Source of the DNA: Nectonema munidae
Lineage: Eukaryota > Nematomorpha > Nectonematoida > Nectonematidae
Direction: 5' to 3'
NCBI GenBank assembly: GCA_030549495.1
Contig: JAUIRK010000919.1
Coordinates: 1,237,001 to 1,301,000 of the forward strand
Length of the DNA: 64,000 bases
This document shows positions 1 through 13,000 of this stretch, piece by piece (position 1 is the first letter of the stretch; each line of letters begins with the position of its first letter). The position numbers and the translations under genes were made by a program. Under the pieces are notes generated by a model that worked only from the letters and a program-made list of their open reading frames with translations, searched no databases and was not told the origin of the DNA.

Positions 1-14
1 GTTTTTGGAGACAA

Positions 15-445
15 GCAAATTTGATTGAGATTTTGATACATTTTCGAAAACGGAGTCGAGAAATGAAGTCAGCATGGTCGATTTGGTATAAAAAAATATT
101 TTATTTAAAATTCGTATAATATTCCTGGAGAAAAATTTGAGATGTAACCCGCAAATTTGATACTTTTAGAGATTTTGACACCCAAATTGCAAAAATTGAG
201 TACGGAAATGAAATCCGTATGATTGATTTAGTATAAAAATATATATTTATTTTAAATTTGAATAACATTTTTGGACACAATTTTCAGGCGAAAATCGCAA
301 ATTTGATTGACACTTTCATAAATTTTCACACACTTATAGTGAACAAGTGGAGAAATGAAATCAGCATGGTCTATTTGGTATAAAAAATTAATTTTATTTA
401 AAATTTTAATGAATGTTTTCGTAAGTAATTTTACCATCAATCAAA
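15..445. repeat. Diverged tandem repeat, three units of about 136-146 bp
   Basis: Three copies begin with GCAAATTTGAT at 15, 151 and 297. Each contains GAAATGAA-TC-G-ATG followed by GGTATAAAAA or a variant and an AT-rich tail. The units differ at many positions, so the array is old. It lies in the intron downstream of channel exon 19. Confidence 0.75.
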
Positions 446-914
446 TTTTTGATTGACATTTACTACAAAGTTGAAATGTTTATTGGAAAAATATGTATAT
501 ATAAGTGTTATGTGTTCCAATATATATATGATTAAAAATTTTCAAGAGTGTATCTAATATAAACACTAAGTTATAAGTTAATATAAAAATTTAGGTGAAA
601 AAAATGTACATTTGATATTGATTGATAGTTTTTGACATGAGAGGGTCATTCAACTACCATGAAAATGGTATCAAAAGATGCAGCTAACGATTTTAGAAAA
701 GGTCAAAAAGTTTGAGGGCATATAATTTAGTCAATTTTGTAGAATATAAATGTTAGTTGAAGATTTTAGTTGTCAGTGATAGGGTTAAAGCAGGGAATAT
801 GATGAGGCCCTTTATGCCAAAATTGAATACCTCTGCCGTAGAATAGGGGTTTCGCCAAAGACCTCTTTCGCTCAAAAGTAATTTTAGCGCGAAGCGGATT
901 AAGAAAAGAGGCAC
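446..914. other. Intron sequence, nothing recognised
   Basis: AT-rich intronic DNA of the channel gene directly after exon 19. I see no coding frame, repeat or element in it. Confidence 0.6.
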
Positions 915-1079
915 CTTAAGCATGAGTAGTACGGTGTTGAAGGTGATGAGGGTTATGATCAAGTACTCAAACCAGGAGGAAACGACAATCTTCCAGACCT
1001 TGTACTTGAAGGAGTCTTTGTGTGTCGGTATGTACATTCTAATGGGCTTGGCGTTGATTGCAAAGTCTATGCACTGTTT
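915..1079 (-). CDS. cac: Channel exon 19: III-IV linker and domain IV S1
   Basis: The exon encodes [20 protein letters not shown], the conserved short III-IV linker, then [20 protein letters not shown] and the S1 helix ending FNTVLLMLK. The acceptor CGTTTTTAG at 1081-1080 is chosen because it restores the C-IDFAI-AKP motif. The donor is AAG|GTGCCT, phase 0. The next exon (IVS1-S2) must lie left of the window. Confidence 0.95.
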
Positions 1080-4000
1080 CTAAAAACGAAAGATACCAAG
1101 CCACGCTACTCGATTTCACGATTCGCATCCAACCGATGTCTGCTCTCTGCCCTATTCACTCACTATTTTTATCTGCTTTCTTTCATAATAAATTTTTTAA
1201 AATGAGAAGAACAACGGTTGGGCATACAAAAGTGCACAGAAGTGTTTTTCATCTTATGCATAGGAAAGAAGTATTTTCAGGGCAGTGGAGTGTGAGCTAT
1301 CAACATCTGTGGCGAAGTCAGAGCTATCATCATTTGAACGTACAAATCGCAGGTGAAACTGGAGCTGGCCAAGTGAAAAATATATTGGCTCCAACTCATA
1401 ATGTGCAAAAAGAATGACCCCTGCGGCATTTCCTTTTACAAATAAGTAAACAAAAAGTATATGAGTAAAGAGATTGTTTTCTGCGTATTTTGAAGCTTTC
1501 AATAAATTTTTGCTTAAAAATTCTTTTTTTGAAACATCAGCTATATTATTACTTTTATATATTTTTTACTTTTCAAAATTTCTCATTTCCTTCAAAAAAT
1601 AAATTCTAAAAGTTTTAGTTGCATCCAGAAGAAAAAGAAGAAGAAACATTTATTTGAAGTTATATGTAAAATAAAATAAATAAATGAATCCAGAATTTCA
1701 TTGGTTAAAGCCATTCCTTTTCTCATTTATATTTAAATTATTTATCAGTCTTTTTCTATAAATTTTATTTGGGATGTATAATTTTATAATTATAAAAAGG
1801 AACTCAATAATTCACATATAATAAGAAATTATTGTTTATTTTTGTCTTTATCTATAAAATGTATTTTATAAAGGTTATGATGTGAATTTGAATGTTCACT
1901 TCATTGTCGCTTTTTCAATAATACCCAAAACTTATATAACGAGCATATATTTTGAGAGTCATTCACGTTACATCATTTTTTGCTTTTAGTTCAATGGAGA
2001 TCATTTCAAATTTAGAGAAGTATAAATAAATTAAAGTAATGTAAGAGTTTTATCTTAAGACCGTAAAATATAGGATATTTTCTGTGTCGATTATGAATAT
2101 TTATTAAAAACCATATAACAATACTCATATTCATTATAAGAAAATCTTTAGTTTTAATTTGCGCTGTAAAATAGAGTTAATATAAAATTTTATTCGATGA
2201 CTTTTTAAAACATCAAAAAAAGTAAAATTTCAGAAGCAAAAATGCGAAACCAAAAATTCCGAAAATAAAATTTTTTAAAATTTTAAAAAAATTCTGAAAT
2301 TTAGTATAAATAATTTAATTTTTTAGATTTTTGAGAGGAATCTGTAGAATTTCATAATCAAAAGATCAAATTGGTGCTTTTTTCATATGCTTAAATTTAT
2401 TAAGAAATTAATTTTGCTTTATTTTCAAGTATAGTTGACCAAAATAGGAGAATTTGAATACCAAAAGTTACAGATAAAAGTACAAAATATGGGATAAATC
2501 CTGACAAAAATGTGGCTAATTACAAAATGGAATGAAATAATTTGGATATCATTTTAAAGTGTAATACTTGCCAGCACATAAACATTCTAAATTCAACAAC
2601 TTAAAGGCTACATATGTCATATCTTTTCCAAGAAACCATTATGGTTCTATACAGTTTCAATCAATGTCGTGGAAAAACAGAAGTGAGTGATTGTGGATTA
2701 GGAGAGTCTGTAGTAATGAAGTTAGCTGACGGTTTAGAGAGTTCAGGGTGAAATTTATACTTTGACCTTTTTTTACCTAAATTGTCTTACTTTTAAAAAC
2801 TCAAAATACAAAAAAATTTTAAGTTACTCATTTAAATCATACAAAAAAGATGAAGAAGCATATAAAGAGTGTATTTATGTTTTTAAGTAATAAATTCTTG
2901 TAACTTTTAGAAAAATATTCATTTAATTATGAAAAATTGTTTTCTATTGTTTTTTAACAATAAATGAATCAATTTACTTTCAAAAGAATAAATAATTTAC
3001 ATTGGTGTTTCGCTAAATTGTGCTACAAAATACACTACACACAAAAAAATTAAATTGAATATATAATACAAAATAATAATTTTTTGTCAAAGTTTAACTA
3101 AATGTGTTCAAATTTGAGATGACATAATCGGACACTCGTGATCTAAGTGAAAAAACGAACATTACCATATGCCACAATGAGTTAGCTTTGACCGATGATA
3201 TTTTTTCAGAAGTTAGGAAACAAATTATTTTTTTTATTATCTATAGTTAAGTTATAAAATGGTAAAAATGTATGGACAGTTTTATTTTTAAGATATTTCA
3301 CTTTTTAAAACTCAAAGAGTCGGTTTGCTCAAAATTTAATGACTCGTCTTCCTCCTTTCAACTCCCTATTTCTAAGCATGACGCATCTGAACCAAAATTA
3401 GGAAGTCTACCTCTGCAATAAGTAAGACAACACAATGCTGTTTATGTATCTATTTTGGAGCAAAGAATTGTCAATCTTTATTCATTCAGGCCAAAAATTT
3501 TCAAATAACGTTCCTAAAAATACTTTTTTGGAAAATAAAGTTCCATAAAAATTTCGTGAAAAGTATGTGGAAATGTTGGCAATCAGTTTTTAAACTTCAC
3601 ATGATAAAATGATGAAAAGGCGTGCACTGCAATTTCTCAAATTCTTAACGAAGATTTAGATACATAATTGTATCGGAAAATGGTGCATTTAATTTAAATT
3701 GACTTTTTTGAGTATGAAAAATGGTGATGTTTGAAGAAGAAGAAGAAGACGAAAGAAACCTGATTCTTGTCGAGATCGCCCTCCATGATCTCTTTTTCTC
3801 CCTGCTCCTGAAAGGTAACGATAATGAGAGCGACGAAGATGTTGAGGAAGAAGAAGGGAAACACGATGAAGAAGACAATGTAGTAAAGCGACATCTCGAT
3901 CTTGTAGCCGGGTTGAGGTCCACGGTCCACCTGAGTAGCATCCATCGACCACTGCAGAACGCTAAACGAACACACTCAGATCACGACACCCTCTTTACAG

Positions 4001-7000
4001 ACACGTGAAACACGAGAAAACAATGGCTTTTCATTTTCCTGACTTCCTCTCAAAGAAGACCGCTAGAATCGTGTACAAATACAGTCCAATTCCAAACGAC
4101 TTCGCTATTGTCAGCTTGAGAAACTAGAGGAGAATTGTAACTAAAAGAACATGAGTAAAGAAAGTGCCGTTTATCTCAAAATGTGTTCTAAGTAAAAAAT
4201 AAGCCTCTGCAGGTCAGGTCAGATCTACAAATGCAAAAATTAACCCCAACTAAATTTATATCAATTTGGTTATTGTAAACTTTTTTCAAGTTTTTGTAGA
4301 TCAATAAATTCAAAATTATTTATATAAAATGAACAAAAATTTATAAAAAATAACTTTTTTCATAAAATCAAATATCAAAAATATAAAAAATAAAAGATTA
4401 AAAGCAATTTTAAATTTGACAATTTTTTCAGTTAAAGATAAACATGAAATTATTTTTATAAAAATAAGAAATCATTATATTTTTTTGATTCGTCAAAGTT
4501 TTTTCATGTCCGTTCAAGTTTGTTTTTTCTTATTAGTTGTTATTAATTTTTTTTTATTTTAGAAAACATTATATAATATTAAAACAGTTTGTAATACTAT
4601 CATTTAGTTTATTAACAAGTATACAATATTTTCAATGAAAAGTAAACATTTGAAAAATGAAAAGTCTTCTGAAGATTGGACGTGTAATGTTTCTACAATG
4701 AAAGTGGAAAAAATGATTATGTGTAGTTCTTGTTTTGAATGGTATTGCTATTCTTGTCAAGATATAAGTGCAGACTTGGGAGAGTAAAGGTTTGCATTGG
4801 TATTGTAATAAATGTGTTATTGAAGATGTGAAACCAATGAAAACAATCCTTAAAGAGTTTAAAAACGAAACTTGTGATAAATTTTCTAAAGTTAAGAAAT
4901 CAATCTCTAAATTTGAAGAAAAACTTGATAATATAGAAGCTTCTCAAAAAAGTTTGAGTAATTATTTTGAGAGATCAACTATCAAGTTAGATTTGAAGCT
5001 CGCTGATCTTTAAAAAACAAGTTCTGACATTAATCAGAAGTCTGAAAAATTAGTTGAATCTTGCAGTGTTTCTGGTAAGTCTAATTACACACAGAGTTAC
5101 AATAATCAATGAAGCTTTTTTCAATCAATGTAATCTCGCAGCTGATAAAGAAAGACGTTCATTCAATCATGTCATTCATTAGAGTGAAAGAGTTCAATGA
5201 AAAAACTCAAACTAGAATTGATGATACGGGGTATATAAAAGAGTTATTTGACGAGCATCTAAAGTTAGAAGATATAAAGATTAATGAAATAAGAAGACTT
5301 GGTAAAATCTCTGAAACAAACGTTAATTCCAAAAGGCCCTTGCGAATAGTATAGACTATAGAGAGTAAAAATAAAGTCTCAAGTGCCCTATCTCTTCTTA
5401 AAAGCGCTCCTTCTGACTATATAATGAATTTTGTATCCAATGATTTGAATCCTGAAGAAAGAGACAAGTTAAAAGAACTTCGTAAGATGGTGTAAAACAA
5501 AAATGAGGGAAATAGATCTGATTAAGGTATACTCTATATCTTGTTTCTATATAAATTTGTTTACTATATAGTCACAGGTAATCCTGTTGTTGGGATGAGT
5601 ATAAAAAAGATGTTTTTTCCAAAACAAGTTTAGTATCTGGTGACCTCCAGTTTACCAAAACCAGTCTGAAAGTTCTTTACACAAATACCAACCAACTATT
5701 CAAGAAATTGGGTGAGCTTAATTTAATGATTCATTTGCATTCATATGATGTAATATTTATAACTGATTTTTTTCCGAAAAAGTCTTCTATGAATAGGTTT
5801 GCCATAAATAGTTATATCATTGAAGGGTTTTCTATGTTTCATAATTTAAGTTTGGATGATGATGGTAATTTATGTTTCAGAGGAAAGAAAGATATACTTT
5901 GTTATTTTAGAAGCAATTTACATTCGATTCATCAGATTTCTACAAATGAACTACAACATATAGAGAGATTATATGACATAATAAAGTATGATAAAGACTT
6001 AGTGTATTTGAGTTGTATATATAGAAGTCCTTCTCAGACATTCATGAAAGTACAATGGAAATAATTAATGAAATGTCTAATGTTGTGACAAACGTTCGAA
6101 ATACTAATTTTATACTGATGGGTGATTTTAATTATCCGAATATTGATTGGAATACATGTAGTGTAGAACATGATTACTCTAAACAGATTTTTGTAAACTT
6201 TTTGAACGAAAACTTTTTGATTCAACTAATAGAGAGAAACACAAGAGTCCTTCAAGCGGTAAGGAGAGCTTACTTGATTTATTAATTACAAACGATGAAA
6301 ACTTTGTTTATGATCTAGAAATACTACCAAATTTGTATAAGAGTTACTTATACCCTACTACATACGCTACAACATAAATATTAAAAATGTGAGAAAGAAG
6401 AAAGTTCTGATGTATAAGTAAGTACCAAGCAGCCAATTATTCATTAATAGGAAACAATCTAGTTGCAATTAATTGGGGTTAACTAGTAAGCGCAAGTTTG
6501 GAGAGTTTTTACTCTAAGTTAAAAGAATGATGAATATGGCAATATTATAGAAAAAGAAATTTTACCCGAAACTTTCAATCAATATTTCGCTTCGATTTAC
6601 AAAGTAGAAAGTGAAGTACCAATTGAACATTTGAAAAGATTGAATATTAAAACATTAGAAGCATTAATTATTTCTGAGAATGAAGTCTTTGATAAGCTTG
6701 TCACGTTAGACACATTAAAATCTATAGGACTTGATGAAATTTCTCCGTTTTTTTAAAAAAGCTAGCTAATGTTCTGAAAGAACACTTGATAATTTTATTT
6801 AAATGATAGAAAACAATGATCCAACTACAGACCTATCGCTGTAAATTCAGTAGTGTTTAAAATTTTTGAATCCTTTTAAAGACGAATTTTTTTTCATATA
6901 GAGATAAAAAAACTTTACGCTGCGTGATATCTTGAAAGTTTTTAAAAAAGTTTTGGTATTGCTAATTGAAAATTACTAAGTACTCAAGTCGAGTAACTGG

Positions 7001-10000
7001 CTAAAACAAAGAGAAACTTGTTTTTATATTTAATTCAAGTGCAATATTTTTGGTGCGAATTGTGGTTGCAACGAATTGAGATGTGTGCCAATTGTCTGCT
7101 ACGACATTTTAGATATGGATGGAGCAGCGCAAATAAGAAGTGAAGTTACTTGGGCCAGCCTTCTCCAGTAGTCACGGCGAAGAGAGTGAGCATGGCAAGC
7201 AGGGTGTTATCGTAGTTGAAGTCGCGCCTCCTCCATTCGCGTTTCACGAGGCTAGGCGTGCTTTCGCTGTCTCCATAGTGCAGGTAGTAGCCCCTAGGCA
7301 GAAACACATGCTCATTATCATGCTTTTTGGCCTGGAAATGGTGTTTTTAACACGAGATATTGGGTTTACATACCCATTCTCTTGATTCATCACGAAACCT
7401 TGTGACGTTTATCTCGAAATATGAGCAGAGAGACACATTCCAATCTCAGAGCATTGAGCATCAAAGACAGACGTTAGGCACACCCTTTTTCACGAAATTA
7501 TTCAAGCTTCACCTACTTCGCATAAAAAAGACCTTGCATCGTAACTTCACAAGAATTAAAAAGCTAAGAATTCTTAGAAAATATCAAGTTTTGAATTATT
7601 TCTTTTTAAATAATATAATTAAAGCAACTTATTTTTGAATATTCTTATTCCATCAATTATTCTCTGAACTCATGAAAGTGTGAAAAGTAAGGAGCCAAAG
7701 AACATCTTTTAGCTTTTGTAAATATTTGAGCTTTTCTGTAACTATGATCTTCATTTATCTTTTTCTCATTTGGGAGGTGGCCTCTCACTTTGAGAACAAC
7801 CTTTATATGGGAAAGACGTATTCGTGGTAAAAAGAAGAAAACGAATTGATAAGCGAACATTTGGATTATGTGAAGTGAATTTTGATTAAAAATAACTCTA
7901 CAAAATGTAATAAACAAGTAGGGATAGTAACCCCATAATTATATTATTTCTAAAAAAGTTATCAGTGACGTATCTCAGAAGCGCAATCTTATGAATTTCA
8001 TAAGTATGAATAAAATTGGTTAAAGTGAACCGAAGAACAAAGAAGCACATTTTGTGAACTATTGTTTAGAGTTAAAAATTTCTGAAAAAATATATTTTTG
8101 AACAGGGGTCATAAAACTTTTTTCGAAGCCTTATAAAATTCCTATTAATACTTGTTTAAAACTATAATAAAGCAAATTTAATTATATTTAAAAAATCACC
8201 AAACAAAACAAAAATAAATAAGAATAATAATCAAAATATAAACAAAATATCTGTGTAAATAACATACAAATTAAAACTCTATATTATAAAAAATAATGTA
8301 ATTTATGAAATAGACTTCTAATTAAAATATCATTAAATAAATCGGTTAATCCAATCAAAAGTTATGCTTTTTAAAGATTCATCAGTCAGTCTTTTTCAAT
8401 AAGTTAACTTTATATACTTCATTTTTGAAGATGTTTATACATAAGTTCTAGCAAAGAGTGAGGCCATGCCAGCAACAAATTTCTTTGAGTTTTGCAACTC
8501 AGTTCCAGGTAGACAACAATAAAGTTCCCCAAGTTTTTTTCTCTATGATTTATTTTAAACATTTCATTTTGTAAATAAATATGTTCTAACTATAATTAAA
8601 TTAGTATACAGCATTTAAGTTACAATCAAAACAGAAAATTTTCATTTTAAACTTTATCCAAAAGTAAAAATCTTTCTAAAAAATGTTTATTCAAATCACA
8701 GATATTTTTTTTAAGAAAATCAAGATTAATATTTCCAATAATTTTAGAGCAAAATTCTTTGAAACATAAAAAATGAAAATAATCTTGTTTTCTCAATCAT
8801 GTTTCAAATAATAAAAGTTTTCTTCGAAATCCTTTGATGAGTCTATTAAAATCACACATGAGATCATCTTTTCCTTAAAGATATAAATTTAATTCATTCA
8901 TGTAAACTGAAAATGCTAATTTTGATAGCCAGATAGGATTACAGATTAATGGATTAGCTTTGTTTTTTTAGTAAGAAAAATATTTATTTCATTTCGAAGC
9001 TCAAAAAATTGGAATAACAACAACTAAGCAAACTTGTGGGTTTGTAAAAGGGCAAGTCTGGAAATTCTGAATCAAGATATTCAAGAGAAGTTTGAAACTG
9101 ACAATGATTTAGTGCGTGTCCTCTAATAAAGTTTAAAACAGAAACCACTAAACACACAAGAAAGACCTAAGACTTTGATTTTATTGGTGGTGTTAATTTT
9201 GATTTTCATGTAATAGAAAAGAAGAGTAAATAAAGTTAAGAGTAAATCTAAGAGAACAAAAGAATAATTCTAAAAATTCAAGAGTGAGAAGAAAAGATAT
9301 AAATCTAATATTAAAAATTAAGTAAACAAAAGAATCAGTTTTCTCAATATTATGATATATTTTGCTATTTTATAGCATGTGTTTTTTGCGTACACTGTAT
9401 ATTTATTAAAAATGTTTTGAAATATAGATAAAGAAAATTTGCAGAAATGAATGACAGAAAAATGTCTAAAATATGATGGGATAATGTTCCCAGTTTTTTT
9501 GCTTATCATAAAATTAGCGGATGTGTTATTTCGTTTAATTAAAATATCTCCACATTTTCCCCATGGATGTGACAACGTTGGTACTCTCAGGATGCAGTCA
9601 TTTCTCCTGAAGTAGTGATAACTCGTGTTATCAAAATAAATAAACATAGACATTATATTTACTAGTTACATGAGGAAATTTAAAAATGTTACTTAGCGCG
9701 TTATATTGTTGAAAAAATTAAATTACGGAGATCTATATTACGTTAAAATACAAATAAATTAAAAAAAGGTAAACGCTTCGAAAACAATTACAATTTGCTC
9801 AAATAAATTTTTTTACTTTAAGGAAATTTTAACAAAAATTTACATATATAAAAAGTTCTAAGGAGAAGATAGAGAAGATATTAATGAGATATCTATATTT
9901 AATAGATTGAGTAAAGGGTAGTGTCGAAAAAGAATTAACAAAGTAAAGTGCTAACTTTCATCAGAGTTAAAACTGTGCAATATTTCTGTAAAAATAAATC

Positions 10001-13000
10001 TTAAGCAAATTTGCAATCGACAACTAACTTACTTAGTCCCATTTAGTAAAGAATAAGAATTGATATATTCATAAAAACACAAAGTAAGCTAATATAAAAA
10101 GATATATAAATGTAAAAAAGCTGCATGCTGTGAGGTCATCGTACGGCAGCATAGAGCAGCGGGGAAATAGTCTCAAATTTCAAAGGAAAACTACAAAGTA
10201 GTAATGGCCAAGGATACGATAAAAAGATACATTTGGTAAAGCTCTTATTTAAAGTAAAATAAAATGTAAGCAACGACCACTTTTTCAAATTGTCAGTTAA
10301 TTCTTGTGAAAAATAATTCACCCTATTTATAGTGAACACTATTGAGTCACATTCAATACACGCAGATTTCACTGTATTAAATAGAGAATTTATAGTGCAA
10401 AGAGGGCGACTCAGTTTTATTTATAAAAAAGTAGCACTCAAGCACACTTGAAGCTAAGAAATTTGACTACTGCGAGACACATAGTTAAGAAACATTTCAC
10501 AAGAATTTTTTGTCTCTTATTTATGCTGATAATGATGATTTTTTATGGCCAAGGAAAATCTGAATTATCTAGAAAAAGGTGATAATTTTCTTGGCACTGG
10601 CATACGTGAGTGCCACTTTGTTCGACAAAGAGCTACGCAGAGAAGTGGTTGACGAGTGCACGCAAATACGAGCACACTAGGCAATTTGGGGAAAAGCGAG
10701 ATCTGCTAAAAGCGAGTTAATGAAGACAACTCACTGGCAGGCGTCTCGGGTGTATTTGGAGAAGTCGGTGCAGTAGAAGAACTTTCCGTTGAAGAGTTGG
10801 ACGGCGATCACTGCGAAGATGAACTGGAATAGCATGTAGACCACCATGATGTTGAAGACGTTCTTAAGGGAATTCACAACACAGTCGAAGACAGCCTGCA
10901 AGAAAAGTGACGCGTGTAGAGACAAATAGGGCGTACGGCAAACAAGGCTCAGTAGAGATGCATTTTTCTTGAAGAGCAAAACTCCAAATCAAATGATCAA
11001 ATCAAAAATGGAGAACATTAACTTTCAACGGCCAAATTATTAGCGCTGATTATTTAACATTTACATCTTTTATTTTTATACGAATTAACTTGCTTACGTC
11101 AGAAAATGGCTTTTATGTAAAAATGACATTTCTTTTGTAAATAACACTTACTTGATATAATTTTAGTTTGATTGAAATCCTTGAAGGAAATAAAATATTG
11201 AGGGCAAATATTCAATTAAGAGGGATATATATAATACTCCCTTATAAGCAATTATACTAATCTAAACAAATAAGCAAAGTAATAAGCTAAAATGCTGTCT
11301 ACTTTCAACTTTGGCACCCTTTTGATCGTCTTTAGTGGCCGAAGGACGCGAAGAACTCTGATAGATTTAATAGTGTTGAAGTTTTTTCCAGCTCCTCCGC
11401 TTGATCTAAAATAAAAAGGATTTAGAGTAACAAGCAAACACTTTTTCACGTGAAGTTGGTGCAATTATGCTCGTGTTAGTAAGAAGATATTTTTATATTC
11501 TTGAAAGATGAAAAAGTTGCATGAAATTTTGAACAATATTTGAAATGTCAAATATAAAATAGTTTTAACCACTAGTGGGATTCAGCCGATTCGCACCGGC
11601 TCGTTAGAACCTTTCACGAAATTTTGTGAGTTCGGCGAACAGTAAAATATTTATTTATATATATAGTACAGACCGTACAGTAAAATAAGCACCCACAACA
11701 TCATCATAATGATGCTTGTTTAACCATTATTTTAAAATTTTATTGGGAAATTATCAAAATCGAGCAGTTTATTTGCTGACAAATTTGACTTGTTTGTAAC
11801 AGAACCGGCTGAAAAAAATTTGAATCCCACTACTGGTTTTGACCAAGTTAACTGGCAAGACCACGCAAGACAACAAAAAATTAAGAAAAGTCTATATATA
11901 TGTAAAGTTGAAAAGGTTAGAATATTGGAAGCATCACACAAGTGGATAGATTTAAACCAAACTAGTAACTTAAATATAAATTCATATGAGCACAAACAAG
12001 TTATAATTTTATGTATTTGAACAGATTAAAATGTTAGGTATTTGGACGAGGTGATGAAAAATTAAGGGAGACATCTTTCGTTTTTTTGATAACTTCAACA
12101 ATATTGACTAGTCATAAATAATGTTATGTAATGTGAAGAGGTGATATAAAACTAAAAACCCATTTTTAGATTTATAGGTTATAATTATTTGATAAAACAA
12201 ACTGGTAACTGGTGGATAAAAACAAGGATGCAATATAATTTGAAGTTTATATAAATGATAAATAAGAATTGTAAAAAGTGTGCCTCCATTTTTAAACTTT
12301 CAAATTCCACTTTACAAATTTTAACTAGAATGGAGGAATTTGAGTTTGACCCGATGTATTCAAATGGAATACAGATTTATTTACCATGCTCGTGATATTT
12401 TTCTCTTATCCAAATGATATGGTGCGCGCTCCTCAATATGCTATCTCAGTAAGAGCTACAATCATTTTTCTTTACAAGGTGTCAGGTTATTATTCGCACA
12501 ACTTTCGTGTTTCTCAACGATTATTGACTTGCAATACATCAAATTATTAGTAATTGTGTACACTCCTAGCCGACAGGGACTATTATATGTCCTCGGTATT
12601 GAACTTTTGAACAAGTTGATTCCTTTACTTGCTGAAGGATGATTAGAAGATTTGAAAAAATTTAGTTTGACAATTGTTTTCTGATGTATCTCATTGTCAG
12701 TTTTCGTTTTTATCCAGTATTCTCAGACCTTCTTCTTTGTGTAAGTTTCATTAAAGGGTGATAGCACGAAACTGGGGCTATAAAAGCTCAGTGCACTAAC
12801 AAACACGCCGCTTACAACACGAAACACCATAAACTTTGAAGTGAACAGCAGGAGTAGAAGAAAGTTTGAGAGCCGCTCAAAATAATCACAAATTAAAAGA
12901 GTTACATGACAAAAATTTCAAAATTCAAAAGAGTTTCAAATGATAAATGTGACAAAAATGGGAAAATTCAAAAAAGTTATATGATAATGAGCGACAAAAT

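Noticed and set aside
3645-4008. Several overlapping frames on both strands around channel exon 18
   Set aside because: They are other-frame shadows of the exon encoding IIIS6; only one frame matches the channel.
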